44,610 nucleotides of DNA from Bacteroidales bacterium. GTDB lineage: Bacteria; Bacteroidota; Bacteroidia; Bacteroidales; P3. The stretch is taken from contig JAFSYK010000039.1 in the NCBI GenBank assembly GCA_017449975.1, positions 1-44,610 on the forward strand. Direction: 5' to 3'. A model generated the notes under the pieces. It searched no databases. It was not told the origin of the DNA and saw only the letters and a list, made by a program, of their open reading frames with translations. Within the stretch, counting starts at the first letter, position 1. Each line of letters begins with the position of its first letter. The translations under genes were made by a program, and so were the position numbers. Shown here in pieces: positions 24,706-31,271 of this stretch.

Positions 24706-24794
24706 AACCACCTAGCCCCATCTCAATAACCCATAACCAATAACCACTAACCATTCATTCGCCTTAACTACTATTAATTAGAGCGAGTCCAAAA
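24706..24794 (+). repeat. Repeat tract after mltG
   Basis: Contains CTCAATAACCCATAACC, AATAACC, ACTAACC, ATTCATTCGCCTTAACTACT. It is a partial third copy of the dispersed repeat at 18.7 and 23.6 kb. This starts a gap of 325 bases with no intact gene; the rest holds two gene-end remnants and three hairpins listed separately. Confidence 0.55.
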
Positions 24795-24851
24795 TCACAG
24801 CTTCGCCAGAATTTTGTTCCGTGTGTGGCGGACGCCGGAACCGAGCTCTGA
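24795..24851 (-). pseudogene. Remnant 3' end, copy 1
   Basis: On the minus strand it encodes SELGSGVRHTRNKILAKL followed by TGA, very close to the C terminus SELGSGIRHTRKKILEKIN of the gene at 25748. About 42 of 50 bases match (24802-24851 against 25758-25807), and most changes keep the amino-acid pattern. No matching upstream part of the gene remains. It is read as the leftover end of a relative of that gene. Confidence 0.7.
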
Positions 24852-24861
24852 ATGCCCGTTC

Positions 24862-24938
24862 GGCTGGAATTGTAATCCAGCCGTTGAGACTATAAGGATT
24901 TGTAATCCTCTTCATAGTTGGCGGATTGAAAATCCGCC
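24862..24938. repeat. Three consecutive GGATT...AATCC hairpins
   Basis: Hairpin 1: GGCTGGA/TCCAGCC (24862-24882). Hairpin 2: AGGATT-TGT-AATCCT (24895-24909). Hairpin 3: GGCGGATT-GAA-AATCCGCC (24920-24938). All share the core GGATT, short A/T/G loop, AATCC, with different outer bases. None is followed by a T-run, so they are not simple terminators. They resemble a REP-like palindrome cluster. Confidence 0.7.
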
Positions 24939-24947
24939 CGAACACCT

Positions 24948-25000
24948 TTATCCCTGCAACTTCTCCAAAATCTTCTTGCGGGTGTGGCGGATGCCGGGTG
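24948..25000 (-). pseudogene. Remnant 3' end, copy 2 (direct repeat)
   Basis: On the minus strand it encodes PGIRHTRKKILEKLQG and TAA. Bases 24961-24997 match 25758-25794 at 36 of 37 positions. Homology stops abruptly after CCGG. Together with the intact 3' end at 25758 it forms a direct repeat around the 50 aa/DUF6169 gene pair. Confidence 0.75.
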
Positions 25001-25030
25001 GGTGACGAAGAGTGTGGGGTGATGGTTTGC

Positions 25031-25522
25031 CTATTTATAGGCGTACTCTAGATCGGAGAGTACTCTGTCAAACGATGCTGTGATGGGTTGCACTTCAGGG
25101 GGGTCTTTCCGAACGATGAGCGAGATGTATTGCAGCTCCCCCTCATAGGGTACTTCACGCTGAAGCAGTAGATATTTGTCCTTGTCGGCGTAGGCGTTAA
25201 ACCAACGGTTGAAAAGACGGTTGCGTGCCGCCTGTCGTCCATCCATCGAATCGCAGATATAAAGTAGACCCTTGGCCCTCGACTTGAAAAACTCCTCCAT
25301 CAAGGCGACCACGACCTCATACACATGACCATCGGCTTCAGCATGTACTTCGGTATCGAGACAGTACTGGTAGATGCCGTACTCATAAAAAAGATGGTCT
25401 TCGATGAAAGCAACATGGTAGGATCGCTGCTTGCTAGTGACAAAGAAAAAAGATCCTGACTGGTCAGAATCTATCTTGTAGGGGGATTTTGCATTGACAG
25501 CGGATAACGAAATCAAATCCAT
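25031..25522 (-). CDS. DUF6169-like hypothetical protein
   Basis: The 163-residue soluble protein resembles Bacteroidota DUF6169 proteins (recognition from memory). Visible features are an N-terminal beta-rich region (YKIDSDQSGSFFFVTSKQRSYHVAFIED), the conserved-looking LLYICDSMDGRQAARNRLFNRWF (about 86-108) and a C-terminal YISLIVRKDPPEVQPITASF. No catalytic motif is recognised. Its ATG overlaps the stop of the 50-residue gene upstream (TAATG, 25520-25524), implying translational coupling. The pair sits between direct repeats of a neighbour's 3' end, so it may be a mobile cassette. A toxin-antitoxin or similar two-part role is a guess from layout only. Confidence 0.7.
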   Translation of the reverse strand: MDLISLSAVNAKSPYKIDSDQSGSFFFVTSKQRSYHVAFIEDHLFYEYGIYQYCLDTEVHAEADGHVYEVVVALMEEFFKSRAKGLLYICDSMDGRQAARNRLFNRWFNAYADKDKYLLLQREVPYEGELQYISLIVRKDPPEVQPITASFDRVLSDLEYAYK

Positions 25523-25674
25523 TATTTGACAATGGCAATTTGTTTAATACCCATCTTCTCCATCTCCTCGCGGGTGGCGTTCTGACGCACGGCAGCCGTC
25601 CAACGCTTACGCATCGACATGGTATTGTCGAACATTTTGCGGATGTCCTTCGGGGTGCTGATTATCGTTTCCAT
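25522..25674 (-). CDS. Small basic protein, partner of DUF6169-like gene
   Basis: The 50-residue product (METIISTPKDIRKMFDNTMS at the start, EKMGIKQIAIVK at the end) is Lys/Arg-rich with a central helix MRKRWTAAVRQNATREEMEKM. The ATG at 25674 is preferred to one 33 bases upstream, because a TATTTTTG promoter element at 25722-25729 leaves a normal leader. It overlaps the DUF6169-like ATG by one base. The small-first, coupled layout is like many toxin-antitoxin modules, but no known toxin or DNA-binding motif is recognised, so the function is open. Confidence 0.65.
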   Translation of the reverse strand: METIISTPKDIRKMFDNTMSMRKRWTAAVRQNATREEMEKMGIKQIAIVK

Positions 25675-25721
25675 TTGTCTATCAGTTTGATGTAAATATA
25701 TTGGCATCTATATTCACTCTG

Positions 25722-25729
25722 CAAAAATA
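25722..25729 (-). promoter_or_regulatory. -7 box for the 50 aa/DUF6169 pair
   Basis: The minus strand reads TATTTTTG (TAnnTTTG), 47 bases before the ATG at 25674. No clear TTTG -33 box is seen. It lies between the intact gene end at 25748 and the pair, so the cassette carries its own promoter element. Confidence 0.5.
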
Positions 25730-25747
25730 CAACTAATTTTGAAACAG

Positions 25748-26296
25748 TTAATTTATTTTCTCCAAAATTTTCTTGCGGGTGTGGCGGATGCCGGAGCCGA
25801 GTTCTGAGGGTTCAATGAGGAGTAGGCTTTGGCGTAGCTCGGCGAGTAGTTCGGGGTAGGGGAGGCTGAGCGTGTAGGCCAGCTTCATGCAGAGTGTTCG
25901 CACGCCGTAGGGTTCTTCGGGCATCATCAGGTGTTCCAGGCTGAAATTGAGCAACTGAACGTAGGGGCATACCCCTGTGTATGCCCTTGATTCCGAATCG
26001 GCTCCATCATCTGTTTCGTTATCGGGTGCCGTCCATTCCAACCTTTCGAGCAGTGCCAACGTGAGTCTTCGCAGCGAGGTGTTGGGGGTTGTGACGGCTA
26101 GACTCACCAGCGCATCGCGGTGGGCATCAAAGGTGTCGTTGTCGCTCTTGGGCAGGTGCGTCAACGCCCATGCTGAATGCACGGCATCTTCGCAGTTGTC
26201 GCCCCACAAGGCCTCGAAAAGTGCGTCGCACACCGCCGCATCGCTGTGCGCATGCTGCGCCAGCGCCTTGATTTCGTCAACATGCATCGTCGCCAT
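25748..26296 (-). CDS. Helical-repeat (HEAT-like) hypothetical protein
   Basis: The 182-residue product is nearly all helical, with paired-helix units such as AVCDALFEALWGDNCEDAVHSAWALTHLP, DALVSLAVTTPNTSLRRLTLALLERLEW and GVRTLCMKLAYTLSLPYPELLAELRQSL, suggesting a HEAT-like solenoid. The function is unknown. The ATG at 26296 lies two bases after the stop of the MalY/PatB gene, so they are likely co-transcribed; longer upstream frames overlap that gene. An acidic and palindrome-encoded insert (SRAYTGVCPYVQ, near 105-117) interrupts the repeats. Its last 13 codons are duplicated twice downstream. Confidence 0.65.
   Translation of the reverse strand: MATMHVDEIKALAQHAHSDAAVCDALFEALWGDNCEDAVHSAWALTHLPKSDNDTFDAHRDALVSLAVTTPNTSLRRLTLALLERLEWTAPDNETDDGADSESRAYTGVCPYVQLLNFSLEHLMMPEEPYGVRTLCMKLAYTLSLPYPELLAELRQSLLLIEPSELGSGIRHTRKKILEKIN
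25758..25807 (-). repeat. Direct-repeat parent: 3' end of the HEAT-like gene
   Basis: This intact copy matches 24961-24997 (36 of 37 for 25758-25794) and 24802-24851 (about 42 of 50). The three copies are in the same orientation. The spacings between copies hold three hairpins (between copies 1 and 2) and the 50 aa/DUF6169 pair (between copy 2 and the parent). Confidence 0.75.
25961..25986. repeat. GTAGGGGC-type palindrome inside a coding region
   Basis: Begins GTAGG; stem GGGCATAC (25965-25972), loop CCCTGT, GTATGCCC (25979-25986). The form GTAGGGGC...GCCC is like dispersed palindromes found between genes in many bacteria. Here it lies in frame in the HEAT-like gene, encoding RAYTGVCPYV. 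Confidence 0.7.
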
Positions 26297-26298
26297 GG

Positions 26299-27468
26299 TT
26301 ATCGCAAGGCTGCTTCGATACGCTGCAAGGCATCCAGAAGGACAGATCGGGGGCAGCCAAGGTTCATGCGAAAACAGCAGGCGTAGGCATCGCCGCCGAA
26401 GGTGGTGCCGTCGTTGAGTGCCACCTTGGCTCTGTTGATGAGGCGGTCGGACAATTCTTTGTGGGATAGTCCGTAATCGCTGAAATCGAGCCAGGCGAGG
26501 TAGGATGCTTCGGGCAGTACGACTTTCACTCGTGGCATCTGTTCTTTCAGGAAGGTCGCCAGCGTCTCTGCATTGGTTTTCAGGTATTCCAGCATTTGCT
26601 GCAGCCACTCTTCGCCGTGGGCAAAGGCGGCTTCGGCGGCGGTGAAGGCGAAGATGTTGCCACCCGCCACACCGAGTGCGTCGAGCCAGCCGAAAAAGCG
26701 TTTTCGCAGTTCGGGATTGGCGATGTGACAGACGGAGCTGCCGAGTCCGGCGATATTGAATGTCTTGCTGGGTGCCATAAAGGTGAGGCTGTGGCGCGCT
26801 GCCGCCTCGCTGACGGTGCTGTAGCTCACATGCCGGTGGGGTGACAGGGTGAGGTCGGCGTGTATCTCGTCGCTGACGACCAGCAGACCTTTGTTTTCAC
26901 AGATATCGGCGATTCGCCGCAGCACCGCTTCGCCCCAAACCGTTCCGGCGGGGTTATGCGGATTGCTGAGGATAAACAGCTTGCATCCTTCTGCCTTGCG
27001 TGCGAAGTCGTCGAAGTCGATGGCGAAGCGTCCGTTTTCGATTTTCAGCGGGCTGCATACCAGCGTGCGACCGCTCTCGCGTGGCAGGTTGAGGAAGGGT
27101 GGATAGACCGGCGTGGTCACCAGCACACGGTCGCCAGGCTGCGTGAGGCAGAGCAGGGTGTAGGCGATGCCCGCCACAATTCCGGGAATGAAATGCAGTG
27201 TTTCCTTGGTTGTCTGTATGTAGTAGTGTTTATCAAGCCATGCTGTCGTCGCCTGCCAGTAGGCTTTTGACGGCATGGTGTAGCCCAGCACCTCGTGTTC
27301 GCAGCGACGGCGTAGGGCCTCCATCACGAAATCCGGCGAGCGGAAATCCATGTCCGCCACCCACATAGGGGTGAGGTCGTCGTGTCCGTACATTGCCGGC
27401 AGCGCATCCCATTTGAAGCAGTCGGTTCCCCGCCGCTCGATGATTTCGTCGAAGTTATAGTGTGTCAT
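26299..27468 (-). CDS. patB: MalY/PatB-type PLP-dependent C-S lyase
   Basis: The 389-residue fold-type I PLP enzyme resembles MalY/PatB cystathionine beta-lyases. It shows the N-terminal MWVADMDFRSPDFV and LGYTMPS, the NPHNPAGTVW motif, VSDEIHADL (PLP-pyridine Asp), the Schiff-base Lys in MAPSKTFNIAGLGSS (about 235) and the C-terminal FRMNLGCPRSVL with the carboxylate-binding Arg. It likely cleaves cystathionine or cysteine conjugates; exact substrate choice is not readable. Length is typical. The ATG at 27468 matches the family start (YNFDEIIERRGTDCFKWD). It is followed after two bases by the HEAT-like gene and preceded by the mini-GNAT gene. Confidence 0.92.
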   Translation of the reverse strand: MTHYNFDEIIERRGTDCFKWDALPAMYGHDDLTPMWVADMDFRSPDFVMEALRRRCEHEVLGYTMPSKAYWQATTAWLDKHYYIQTTKETLHFIPGIVAGIAYTLLCLTQPGDRVLVTTPVYPPFLNLPRESGRTLVCSPLKIENGRFAIDFDDFARKAEGCKLFILSNPHNPAGTVWGEAVLRRIADICENKGLLVVSDEIHADLTLSPHRHVSYSTVSEAAARHSLTFMAPSKTFNIAGLGSSVCHIANPELRKRFFGWLDALGVAGGNIFAFTAAEAAFAHGEEWLQQMLEYLKTNAETLATFLKEQMPRVKVVLPEASYLAWLDFSDYGLSHKELSDRLINRAKVALNDGTTFGGDAYACCFRMNLGCPRSVLLDALQRIEAALR

Positions 27469-27491
27469 TTCTGTGTCTGTGGTTAGATGAC

Positions 27492-27776
27492 TTATTGAAT
27501 GGGACAGCTCAGCGGACTGGTGAGTTCGCAGCCGCGGTTGCGGGCAAGCCAGAGTTGGGCATAGCTGCAGGTGGCCTTGTATTGTCCGCCACGATGTTCA
27601 ATCTCTTCCACCGCACGGCGCACCAACTCCGCGGCAATACCTTGACCCCGAAGTTGGTCGTCGACGTAGGTGTGATTGATAACATAGACGCCGTCGCGCT
27701 CGGGGAAGGTCACCTCGGCGACCTCCTTGCCGTCCTTGACGAGGTAAATTCTGTTTTTCTCAGTAATGTATTCCAT
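27492..27776 (-). CDS. Short GCN5-related N-acetyltransferase
   Basis: The 94-residue protein fits the short YjdJ-type GNAT family: KNRIYLVKDGKEVAEVTFPE, INHTYVDDQLRGQGIAAELV with the acetyl-CoA loop RGQGIA (about 43-48), and KATCSYAQLWLARN at the end. Family members are about 90-100 residues, so it is complete. The acceptor is unknown. The ATG at 27776 is clear. It lies 23 bases upstream of the MalY/PatB gene on the same strand and is probably co-transcribed with it. Confidence 0.88.
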   Translation of the reverse strand: MEYITEKNRIYLVKDGKEVAEVTFPERDGVYVINHTYVDDQLRGQGIAAELVRRAVEEIEHRGGQYKATCSYAQLWLARNRGCELTSPLSCPIQ

Positions 27777-27835
27777 GGTCTTATTCTCCTTGCCACGCTA
27801 CGCTTGGCAGCAATCTAGTAAATCTTGTAAATTCG

Positions 27836-27893
27836 TTCAGCGGATGTATTGCCTTAACTACTTAACTACTGTTTACTTAACTACTATTCCTCA
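27836..27893. repeat. CTTAACTACT repeat tract
   Basis: GCCTTAACTACTTAACTACT and CTTAACTACTATTCC words lie at the 3' end of the Fic gene. They are shared with the dispersed repeat at 18.7, 23.6 and 24.7 kb but face the opposite way relative to the adjoining genes. Confidence 0.45.
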
Positions 27894-29056
27894 TTCCGTG
27901 ACACCTCCTGATACAAAGACATTCCTTTGATTGTCAATAAATATTTTTGACGGGGATGTCGTGGGGAATTGGGGTATAGAAGCCGTAGCCAGCCTTCTTT
28001 GAGGGCAGGGGTCAGGTATAGATTTAGAAAGTTGTCCCGACCTTTTAAGGCAAGTCCTTCCATCATCTCTTTTAAGGACATCTGGCGATTGCCTACAGTC
28101 TTTACTAGTCGTTTAATATTTTCATCATCTGTGAGGAACTTGTCCTGTACTTGCCGTGAACTTGTCCCGTACTTGTCCTGTACTTGTCCTGTGCTTGTCG
28201 TCAACTCGCTGTCTGGCATTTTCCACTCTTCAGGTGGATTGATCATCATATATCTGTTTCTAAGCGTGTTGTTTTCTCCTAATAAGAGGTTGCGGAAAAA
28301 TCGTATCAAGAATACAGGTTCATACTCGATGCCTTTGGCAATGTTACGATAGTTGGCGCGTACCAATGCATTGCGGAAATACCAGGAGTGGTTTGCAAAT
28401 AGGTCGTTGTTGATGCTGAAGCCCAGCATCCGGAGATATTTGATGGTAAATAGGGCTGTTGTTCTTGTGTTGCCTTCTCTGAATGGATGTATCTGCCATA
28501 GGCCTGAAATAAAGCGGGCTATGTGCTCTATTATTTGATCTTTGTTTAGTGAGGCGTAATCAAATCGGCGTTCTTGGTCGAGGTCATATTCTATGGCCAG
28601 TCGTAGGTCTTGCCAGCGACCATACATGACGGAGTCGCCACGTAACACCCATTCCTTCTTCGAGATATCATAATCACGGAAGCTGTCTGCATGTTTGAAA
28701 ACGCCTTCAAATATGGATCGGTGAATGGATGCAAAACCAGTTACACTGTATGTGAAAGAATCCGTCTGGAGTAGCTTGGAGATATTACCCGAAACTTTGT
28801 CGGCTTCCTCTTTGTTTGCATCATCCTCGTCGTGCGTGGTTTTGGTGATGTAGTATTGTTTCACCATCTCACGAGCTTCGTCGACAGAGATGTCTCCTTC
28901 AATATTTTTCTTTGCCGTTTCTCGTAGATAGTCGGAGACATTCAGCCCATCCACTGCTTGCAGGCCGATGGCCATACGCCAGGCTTCGGCTTTTTCCCGT
29001 TGGGCTGGTTCGCCTTGGCGAATGTACTCGTCGAAATTAAGATATCCGTCCTTCAT
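27884..29056 (-). CDS. Fic-domain protein (likely adenylyltransferase)
   Basis: The 390-residue protein has the Fic catalytic motif HPFREGNTRTT (about 190-200; FIC consensus HPFx[D/E]GNxR). Fic proteins transfer AMP or other phosphate-containing groups to target hydroxyls. An N-terminal helix with NIEGDISVDEAREMV (about 51-65) looks like the inhibitory antitoxin-type helix with its Glu-Gly; the Ser/Thr of the strict S/TxxxEG motif is a Lys here. The C terminus (about 310-390) is probably a winged helix. A tandem-repeat linker QVQDKY...RQVQDKF lies between. The start is taken at the ATG 29056; a TTG 21 bases upstream is possible. A -7 box lies at 29144. The target is unknown. Confidence 0.87.
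   Translation of the reverse strand: MKDGYLNFDEYIRQGEPAQREKAEAWRMAIGLQAVDGLNVSDYLRETAKKNIEGDISVDEAREMVKQYYITKTTHDEDDANKEEADKVSGNISKLLQTDSFTYSVTGFASIHRSIFEGVFKHADSFRDYDISKKEWVLRGDSVMYGRWQDLRLAIEYDLDQERRFDYASLNKDQIIEHIARFISGLWQIHPFREGNTRTTALFTIKYLRMLGFSINNDLFANHSWYFRNALVRANYRNIAKGIEYEPVFLIRFFRNLLLGENNTLRNRYMMINPPEEWKMPDSELTTSTGQVQDKYGTSSRQVQDKFLTDDENIKRLVKTVGNRQMSLKEMMEGLALKGRDNFLNLYLTPALKEGWLRLLYPNSPRHPRQKYLLTIKGMSLYQEVSRNEE
28137..28203 (-). repeat. Tandem repeat in the Fic gene linker
   Basis: Five imperfect units of GGACAAGTAC(A) (about 11-13 bases) encode the GQVQDKY / RQVQDKF linker between the Fic domain and the C-terminal domain. Units differ by single bases, suggesting expansion by slippage. 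Confidence 0.7.
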
Positions 29057-29143
29057 GGGTGCGTGGTGAGTAGACAATGCTGAAAAATAAGCAGATGAAT
29101 GGATTGGCGAATGAACAAATACGATACGCTCGATTTTCTATCG

Positions 29144-29151
29144 CAAAGTTA
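29144..29151 (-). promoter_or_regulatory. -7 box upstream of the Fic gene
   Basis: The minus strand reads TAACTTTG, matching TAnnTTTG, about 88 bases before the ATG at 29056. A TTTTG lies 14 bases upstream, closer than the usual -33 spacing. Confidence 0.5.
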
Positions 29152-29188
29152 CGAAAATTTTGCGACAAAAGGCTGTCTTTTAAATAGA

Positions 29189-29216
29189 AAAAGGCGGGAT
29201 TTTCCCGCCTTTTTTG
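29189..29216. terminator. Rho-independent terminator
   Basis: Stem GGCGGGA (29193-29199), loop TTT, TCCCGCC (29203-29209), with A-run on the left and T6 on the right. It lies just past the stop of the membrane protein gene at 29238 (minus), which it would terminate. It can also work on the plus strand. Confidence 0.85.
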
Positions 29217-29237
29217 TTTGGTATTTGTCGGAACAAG

Positions 29238-29621
29238 TTATTGTCTCCGTTGCCGTACCAGCAGAAGCAGGGCGACGGTCTCGAAGACGAGGTAGACAAT
29301 GTAACCGATGCAGAATGCAATGAGGAAATGTTTGGCGGTCAGCGCATCGCCAAGGTGTGTGAACAGATAGACTGTCAGTACGATAAGGTGCAGGAAGAGC
29401 GTTCCCACCGTCAGTCCCAGAAAGACTTTGATGAATGTGCGTGCGTCTTTCTTGGCTGCTTGCAACGAAAAGTAATGCTGCAGACCGGTAACCACGGTGA
29501 AATAAAGCACCAGCAGCGGCATGAAGATATGGAACACGGCAGGTGCAATCCACATCACCATAAACGACGCCACCGTCAGCACCAACGCCACGATAATCAG
29601 TGAAAGAAAGAAACGACGCAT
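29238..29621 (-). CDS. Four-helix membrane protein, unknown function
   Basis: The 127-residue protein has four predicted membrane helices: FFLSLIIVALVLTVASFMVMW, IFMPLLVLYFTVVTGL, KVFLGLTVGTLFLHLIVLTVYLF and FLIAFCIGYIVYLVFETVALLLL. It has short basic ends and a cytoplasmic loop QAAKKDARTF. It resembles small conserved Bacteroidetes inner-membrane proteins, but no named family is recognised. The ATG at 29621 starts the first helix. It is downstream of pyrI after a repeat tract and ends at a strong terminator, so it may be the last gene of that unit. Confidence 0.7.
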   Translation of the reverse strand: MRRFFLSLIIVALVLTVASFMVMWIAPAVFHIFMPLLVLYFTVVTGLQHYFSLQAAKKDARTFIKVFLGLTVGTLFLHLIVLTVYLFTHLGDALTAKHFLIAFCIGYIVYLVFETVALLLLVRQRRQ

Positions 29622-29635
29622 GGGGGAAACTTAGA

Positions 29636-29724
29636 ATTGAGAGTTGTGATTGAGAATGGTTATTGGTTATTGGTTATTGACGGTTTAATGTAATGTCTAA
29701 TCACTAATCACCAATTACCAATCA
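29636..29724 (-). repeat. Repeat tract after pyrI
   Basis: GGTTATTGGTTATTGGTTATTG units and CTAATCACTAATCACCAATTACCAATCAC units fill the gap. On the minus strand they read GTGATTGG/GTGATTAG words near the pyrI stop and CAATAACC words before the next ATG. Confidence 0.6.
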
Positions 29725-30189
29725 CTATTTATCAATAATCACCATCGTGTCTTTGGTGGTGAACTTCTCGCAGTAGTGACATTTCATCTTGAGGTTGGAC
29801 TTGTCGACGATGTCAAACTTGGTGGGTATCTGCTCGAAGTTGGTGATGCATTTGGGATTGGCACATTTCACAAAGTTCTCGATATGGTCGGGAATCTCAG
29901 TGGCGAACTTCTCGGTGACGGCAAAGTCTTTGATGTCGATGATGGTGGCATAGGGCGCCACGAGGGCGATCTTGCTGATTTCCTCTTTGGTGAAGTGCTT
30001 GTTGTTGATTTTGATGATACCTTTCTTGCCCAGCTTGTCACTGTTGAGGAAGTTGCCGATGAGCACCTGATCCTGGTATTTCTCCAGACCCAGGATGCGG
30101 ATGACTTTGTAGACTGCCGTGGTAGGGATATGGTCGATAACGGTGCCGTTTTCAATACGGGGAACCACTAATTCTTTCTTTGAGTCCAT
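29725..30189 (-). CDS. pyrI: Aspartate carbamoyltransferase regulatory chain
   Basis: The 154-residue protein is the PyrI subunit, which binds nucleotide effectors and joins catalytic trimers. The allosteric domain is at the N terminus (RIENGTVIDHIPTTAVYKVI) and the zinc domain at the C terminus with CANPKC (about 108-113) and CHYC (about 137-140), giving all four Cys ligands. Length is as in E. coli. The ATG at 30189 is clear. It is downstream of pyrB on the same strand with a 128-base gap filled by repeats. Together they form the class B ATCase of pyrimidine synthesis. Confidence 0.95.
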   Translation of the reverse strand: MDSKKELVVPRIENGTVIDHIPTTAVYKVIRILGLEKYQDQVLIGNFLNSDKLGKKGIIKINNKHFTKEEISKIALVAPYATIIDIKDFAVTEKFATEIPDHIENFVKCANPKCITNFEQIPTKFDIVDKSNLKMKCHYCEKFTTKDTMVIIDK

Positions 30190-30317
30190 TGTTATAAGGT
30201 AAAAAGTAAAAACTAAAATCTAAAAACTAAAATCCTTTTAATCAACTGTGACGAATGACCCGTGATTGGTGAAACGAGTGCTCACATTATATTGTATCAC
30301 GGTTCACCGTTCACGAT
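30190..30317 (-). repeat. Repeat and inverted-repeat tract between pyrB and pyrI
   Basis: AAAAACTAAAATCTAAAAACTAAAATC words lie next to pyrI. Nearer pyrB is an inverted pair CCGTGAT (30260-30266) and ATCACGG (30296-30302), plus TTCACCGTTCACG. This could form a hairpin in the pyrB-pyrI transcript. No T-run follows, so it is not a standard terminator. Confidence 0.5.
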
Positions 30318-31235
30318 TTACTTTACGCCGAGGATGGCCGACATGAGGGCTTGACGGACATAGACACCGTTCTGGGCCTGCTGGAAGTAGTAGGCGTAAG
30401 GCGTTTTGTCGACATCCACGGTGATTTCGTTGACGCGGGGCAGCGGGTGCAGCACTTTCATGTTGGACTTGCAGCCCTCAAGCATGGAGGCGGTGAGGAT
30501 GCAGCTGTCCTTGACACGCTCGTACTCCAGCGGATCGGGGAAGCGCTCGCGCTGTACGCGGGTCATATAGATGATGTCGGCGGTGGGGATGATGTCGCGC
30601 AGGTCGGTGTATTGATAGTATTTCAGACCGGCATTCTTGATGCTCATTTTCACCGAGCTGGGCAGTTTCAACTCTTCAGGCGACACCAGATGGAAGGTGG
30701 CGTTGAAGTTGCACATGGCCTGCACCAGCGAGTGGACGGTGCGACCGTATTTCAAGTCGCCCACACAGGCTATCTGCAGGTTCTCGAGCGTGCCCTGCGT
30801 TTTGCGGATGGAGTAGAGGTCGAGCATACACTGCGTGGGGTGCTGGTTGGCACCGTCGCCGGCGTTGATAACGGGCACCGTCGACACCTCACTGGCGTAG
30901 CGCGAGCTACCCTCCTTGGGGTTGCGCATCACAATGAGGTCGGCATAGCTGCTCACCATCACGATGGTGTCGTGCAACGACTCGCCCTTCTGCACGCTGG
31001 TGCCACCCGGGTCGCTGAAACCGATAATACGAGCCCCCAGCTGGTTGGCGGCACTCTCAAAACTGAGACGTGTGCGCGTGGAGGGTTCAAAAAAAAGCGT
31101 AGCCACCACTTTGTCGGTAAGGATACGCTGTTTAGGATTTTGCTCGAAGCCTTCGGCAATGTCCAGCACCTCAAGGTATTCTTCTTTGTTGAAGTCGGTG
31201 ATGGAGATAAGGTTGCGACCTTTCAGTGTACTCAT
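30318..31235 (-). CDS. pyrB: Aspartate carbamoyltransferase catalytic chain
   Basis: PyrB joins carbamoyl phosphate and aspartate, the committed step of pyrimidine synthesis. The 305-residue protein has the carbamoyl-phosphate motif FEPSTRTRLSFE (about 50-61), INAGDGANQHPTQCMLDLYS (HPTQ, about 134) and the aspartate-site LHPLPRVNEI near the C terminus. Length is typical (306-310). The ATG at 31235 matches the family start. A TACTTTTG -7 box lies 118 bases upstream. pyrI follows in the same direction. Confidence 0.96.
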   Translation of the reverse strand: MSTLKGRNLISITDFNKEEYLEVLDIAEGFEQNPKQRILTDKVVATLFFEPSTRTRLSFESAANQLGARIIGFSDPGGTSVQKGESLHDTIVMVSSYADLIVMRNPKEGSSRYASEVSTVPVINAGDGANQHPTQCMLDLYSIRKTQGTLENLQIACVGDLKYGRTVHSLVQAMCNFNATFHLVSPEELKLPSSVKMSIKNAGLKYYQYTDLRDIIPTADIIYMTRVQRERFPDPLEYERVKDSCILTASMLEGCKSNMKVLHPLPRVNEITVDVDKTPYAYYFQQAQNGVYVRQALMSAILGVK

Positions 31236-31271
31236 GGTATTATATAAAGTAAAGTCTATAAAATCAGTAAA

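Noticed and set aside
24706-25030. Possible tRNA or riboswitch in the gene-free stretch
   Set aside because: The palindromes do not form a cloverleaf or a known aptamer; the rest is explained by gene-end remnants and a repeat tract.
26297-26608. N-terminal extension of the HEAT-like gene
   Set aside because: It overlaps the MalY/PatB gene in another frame, is Arg/Pro-rich and has no family features.
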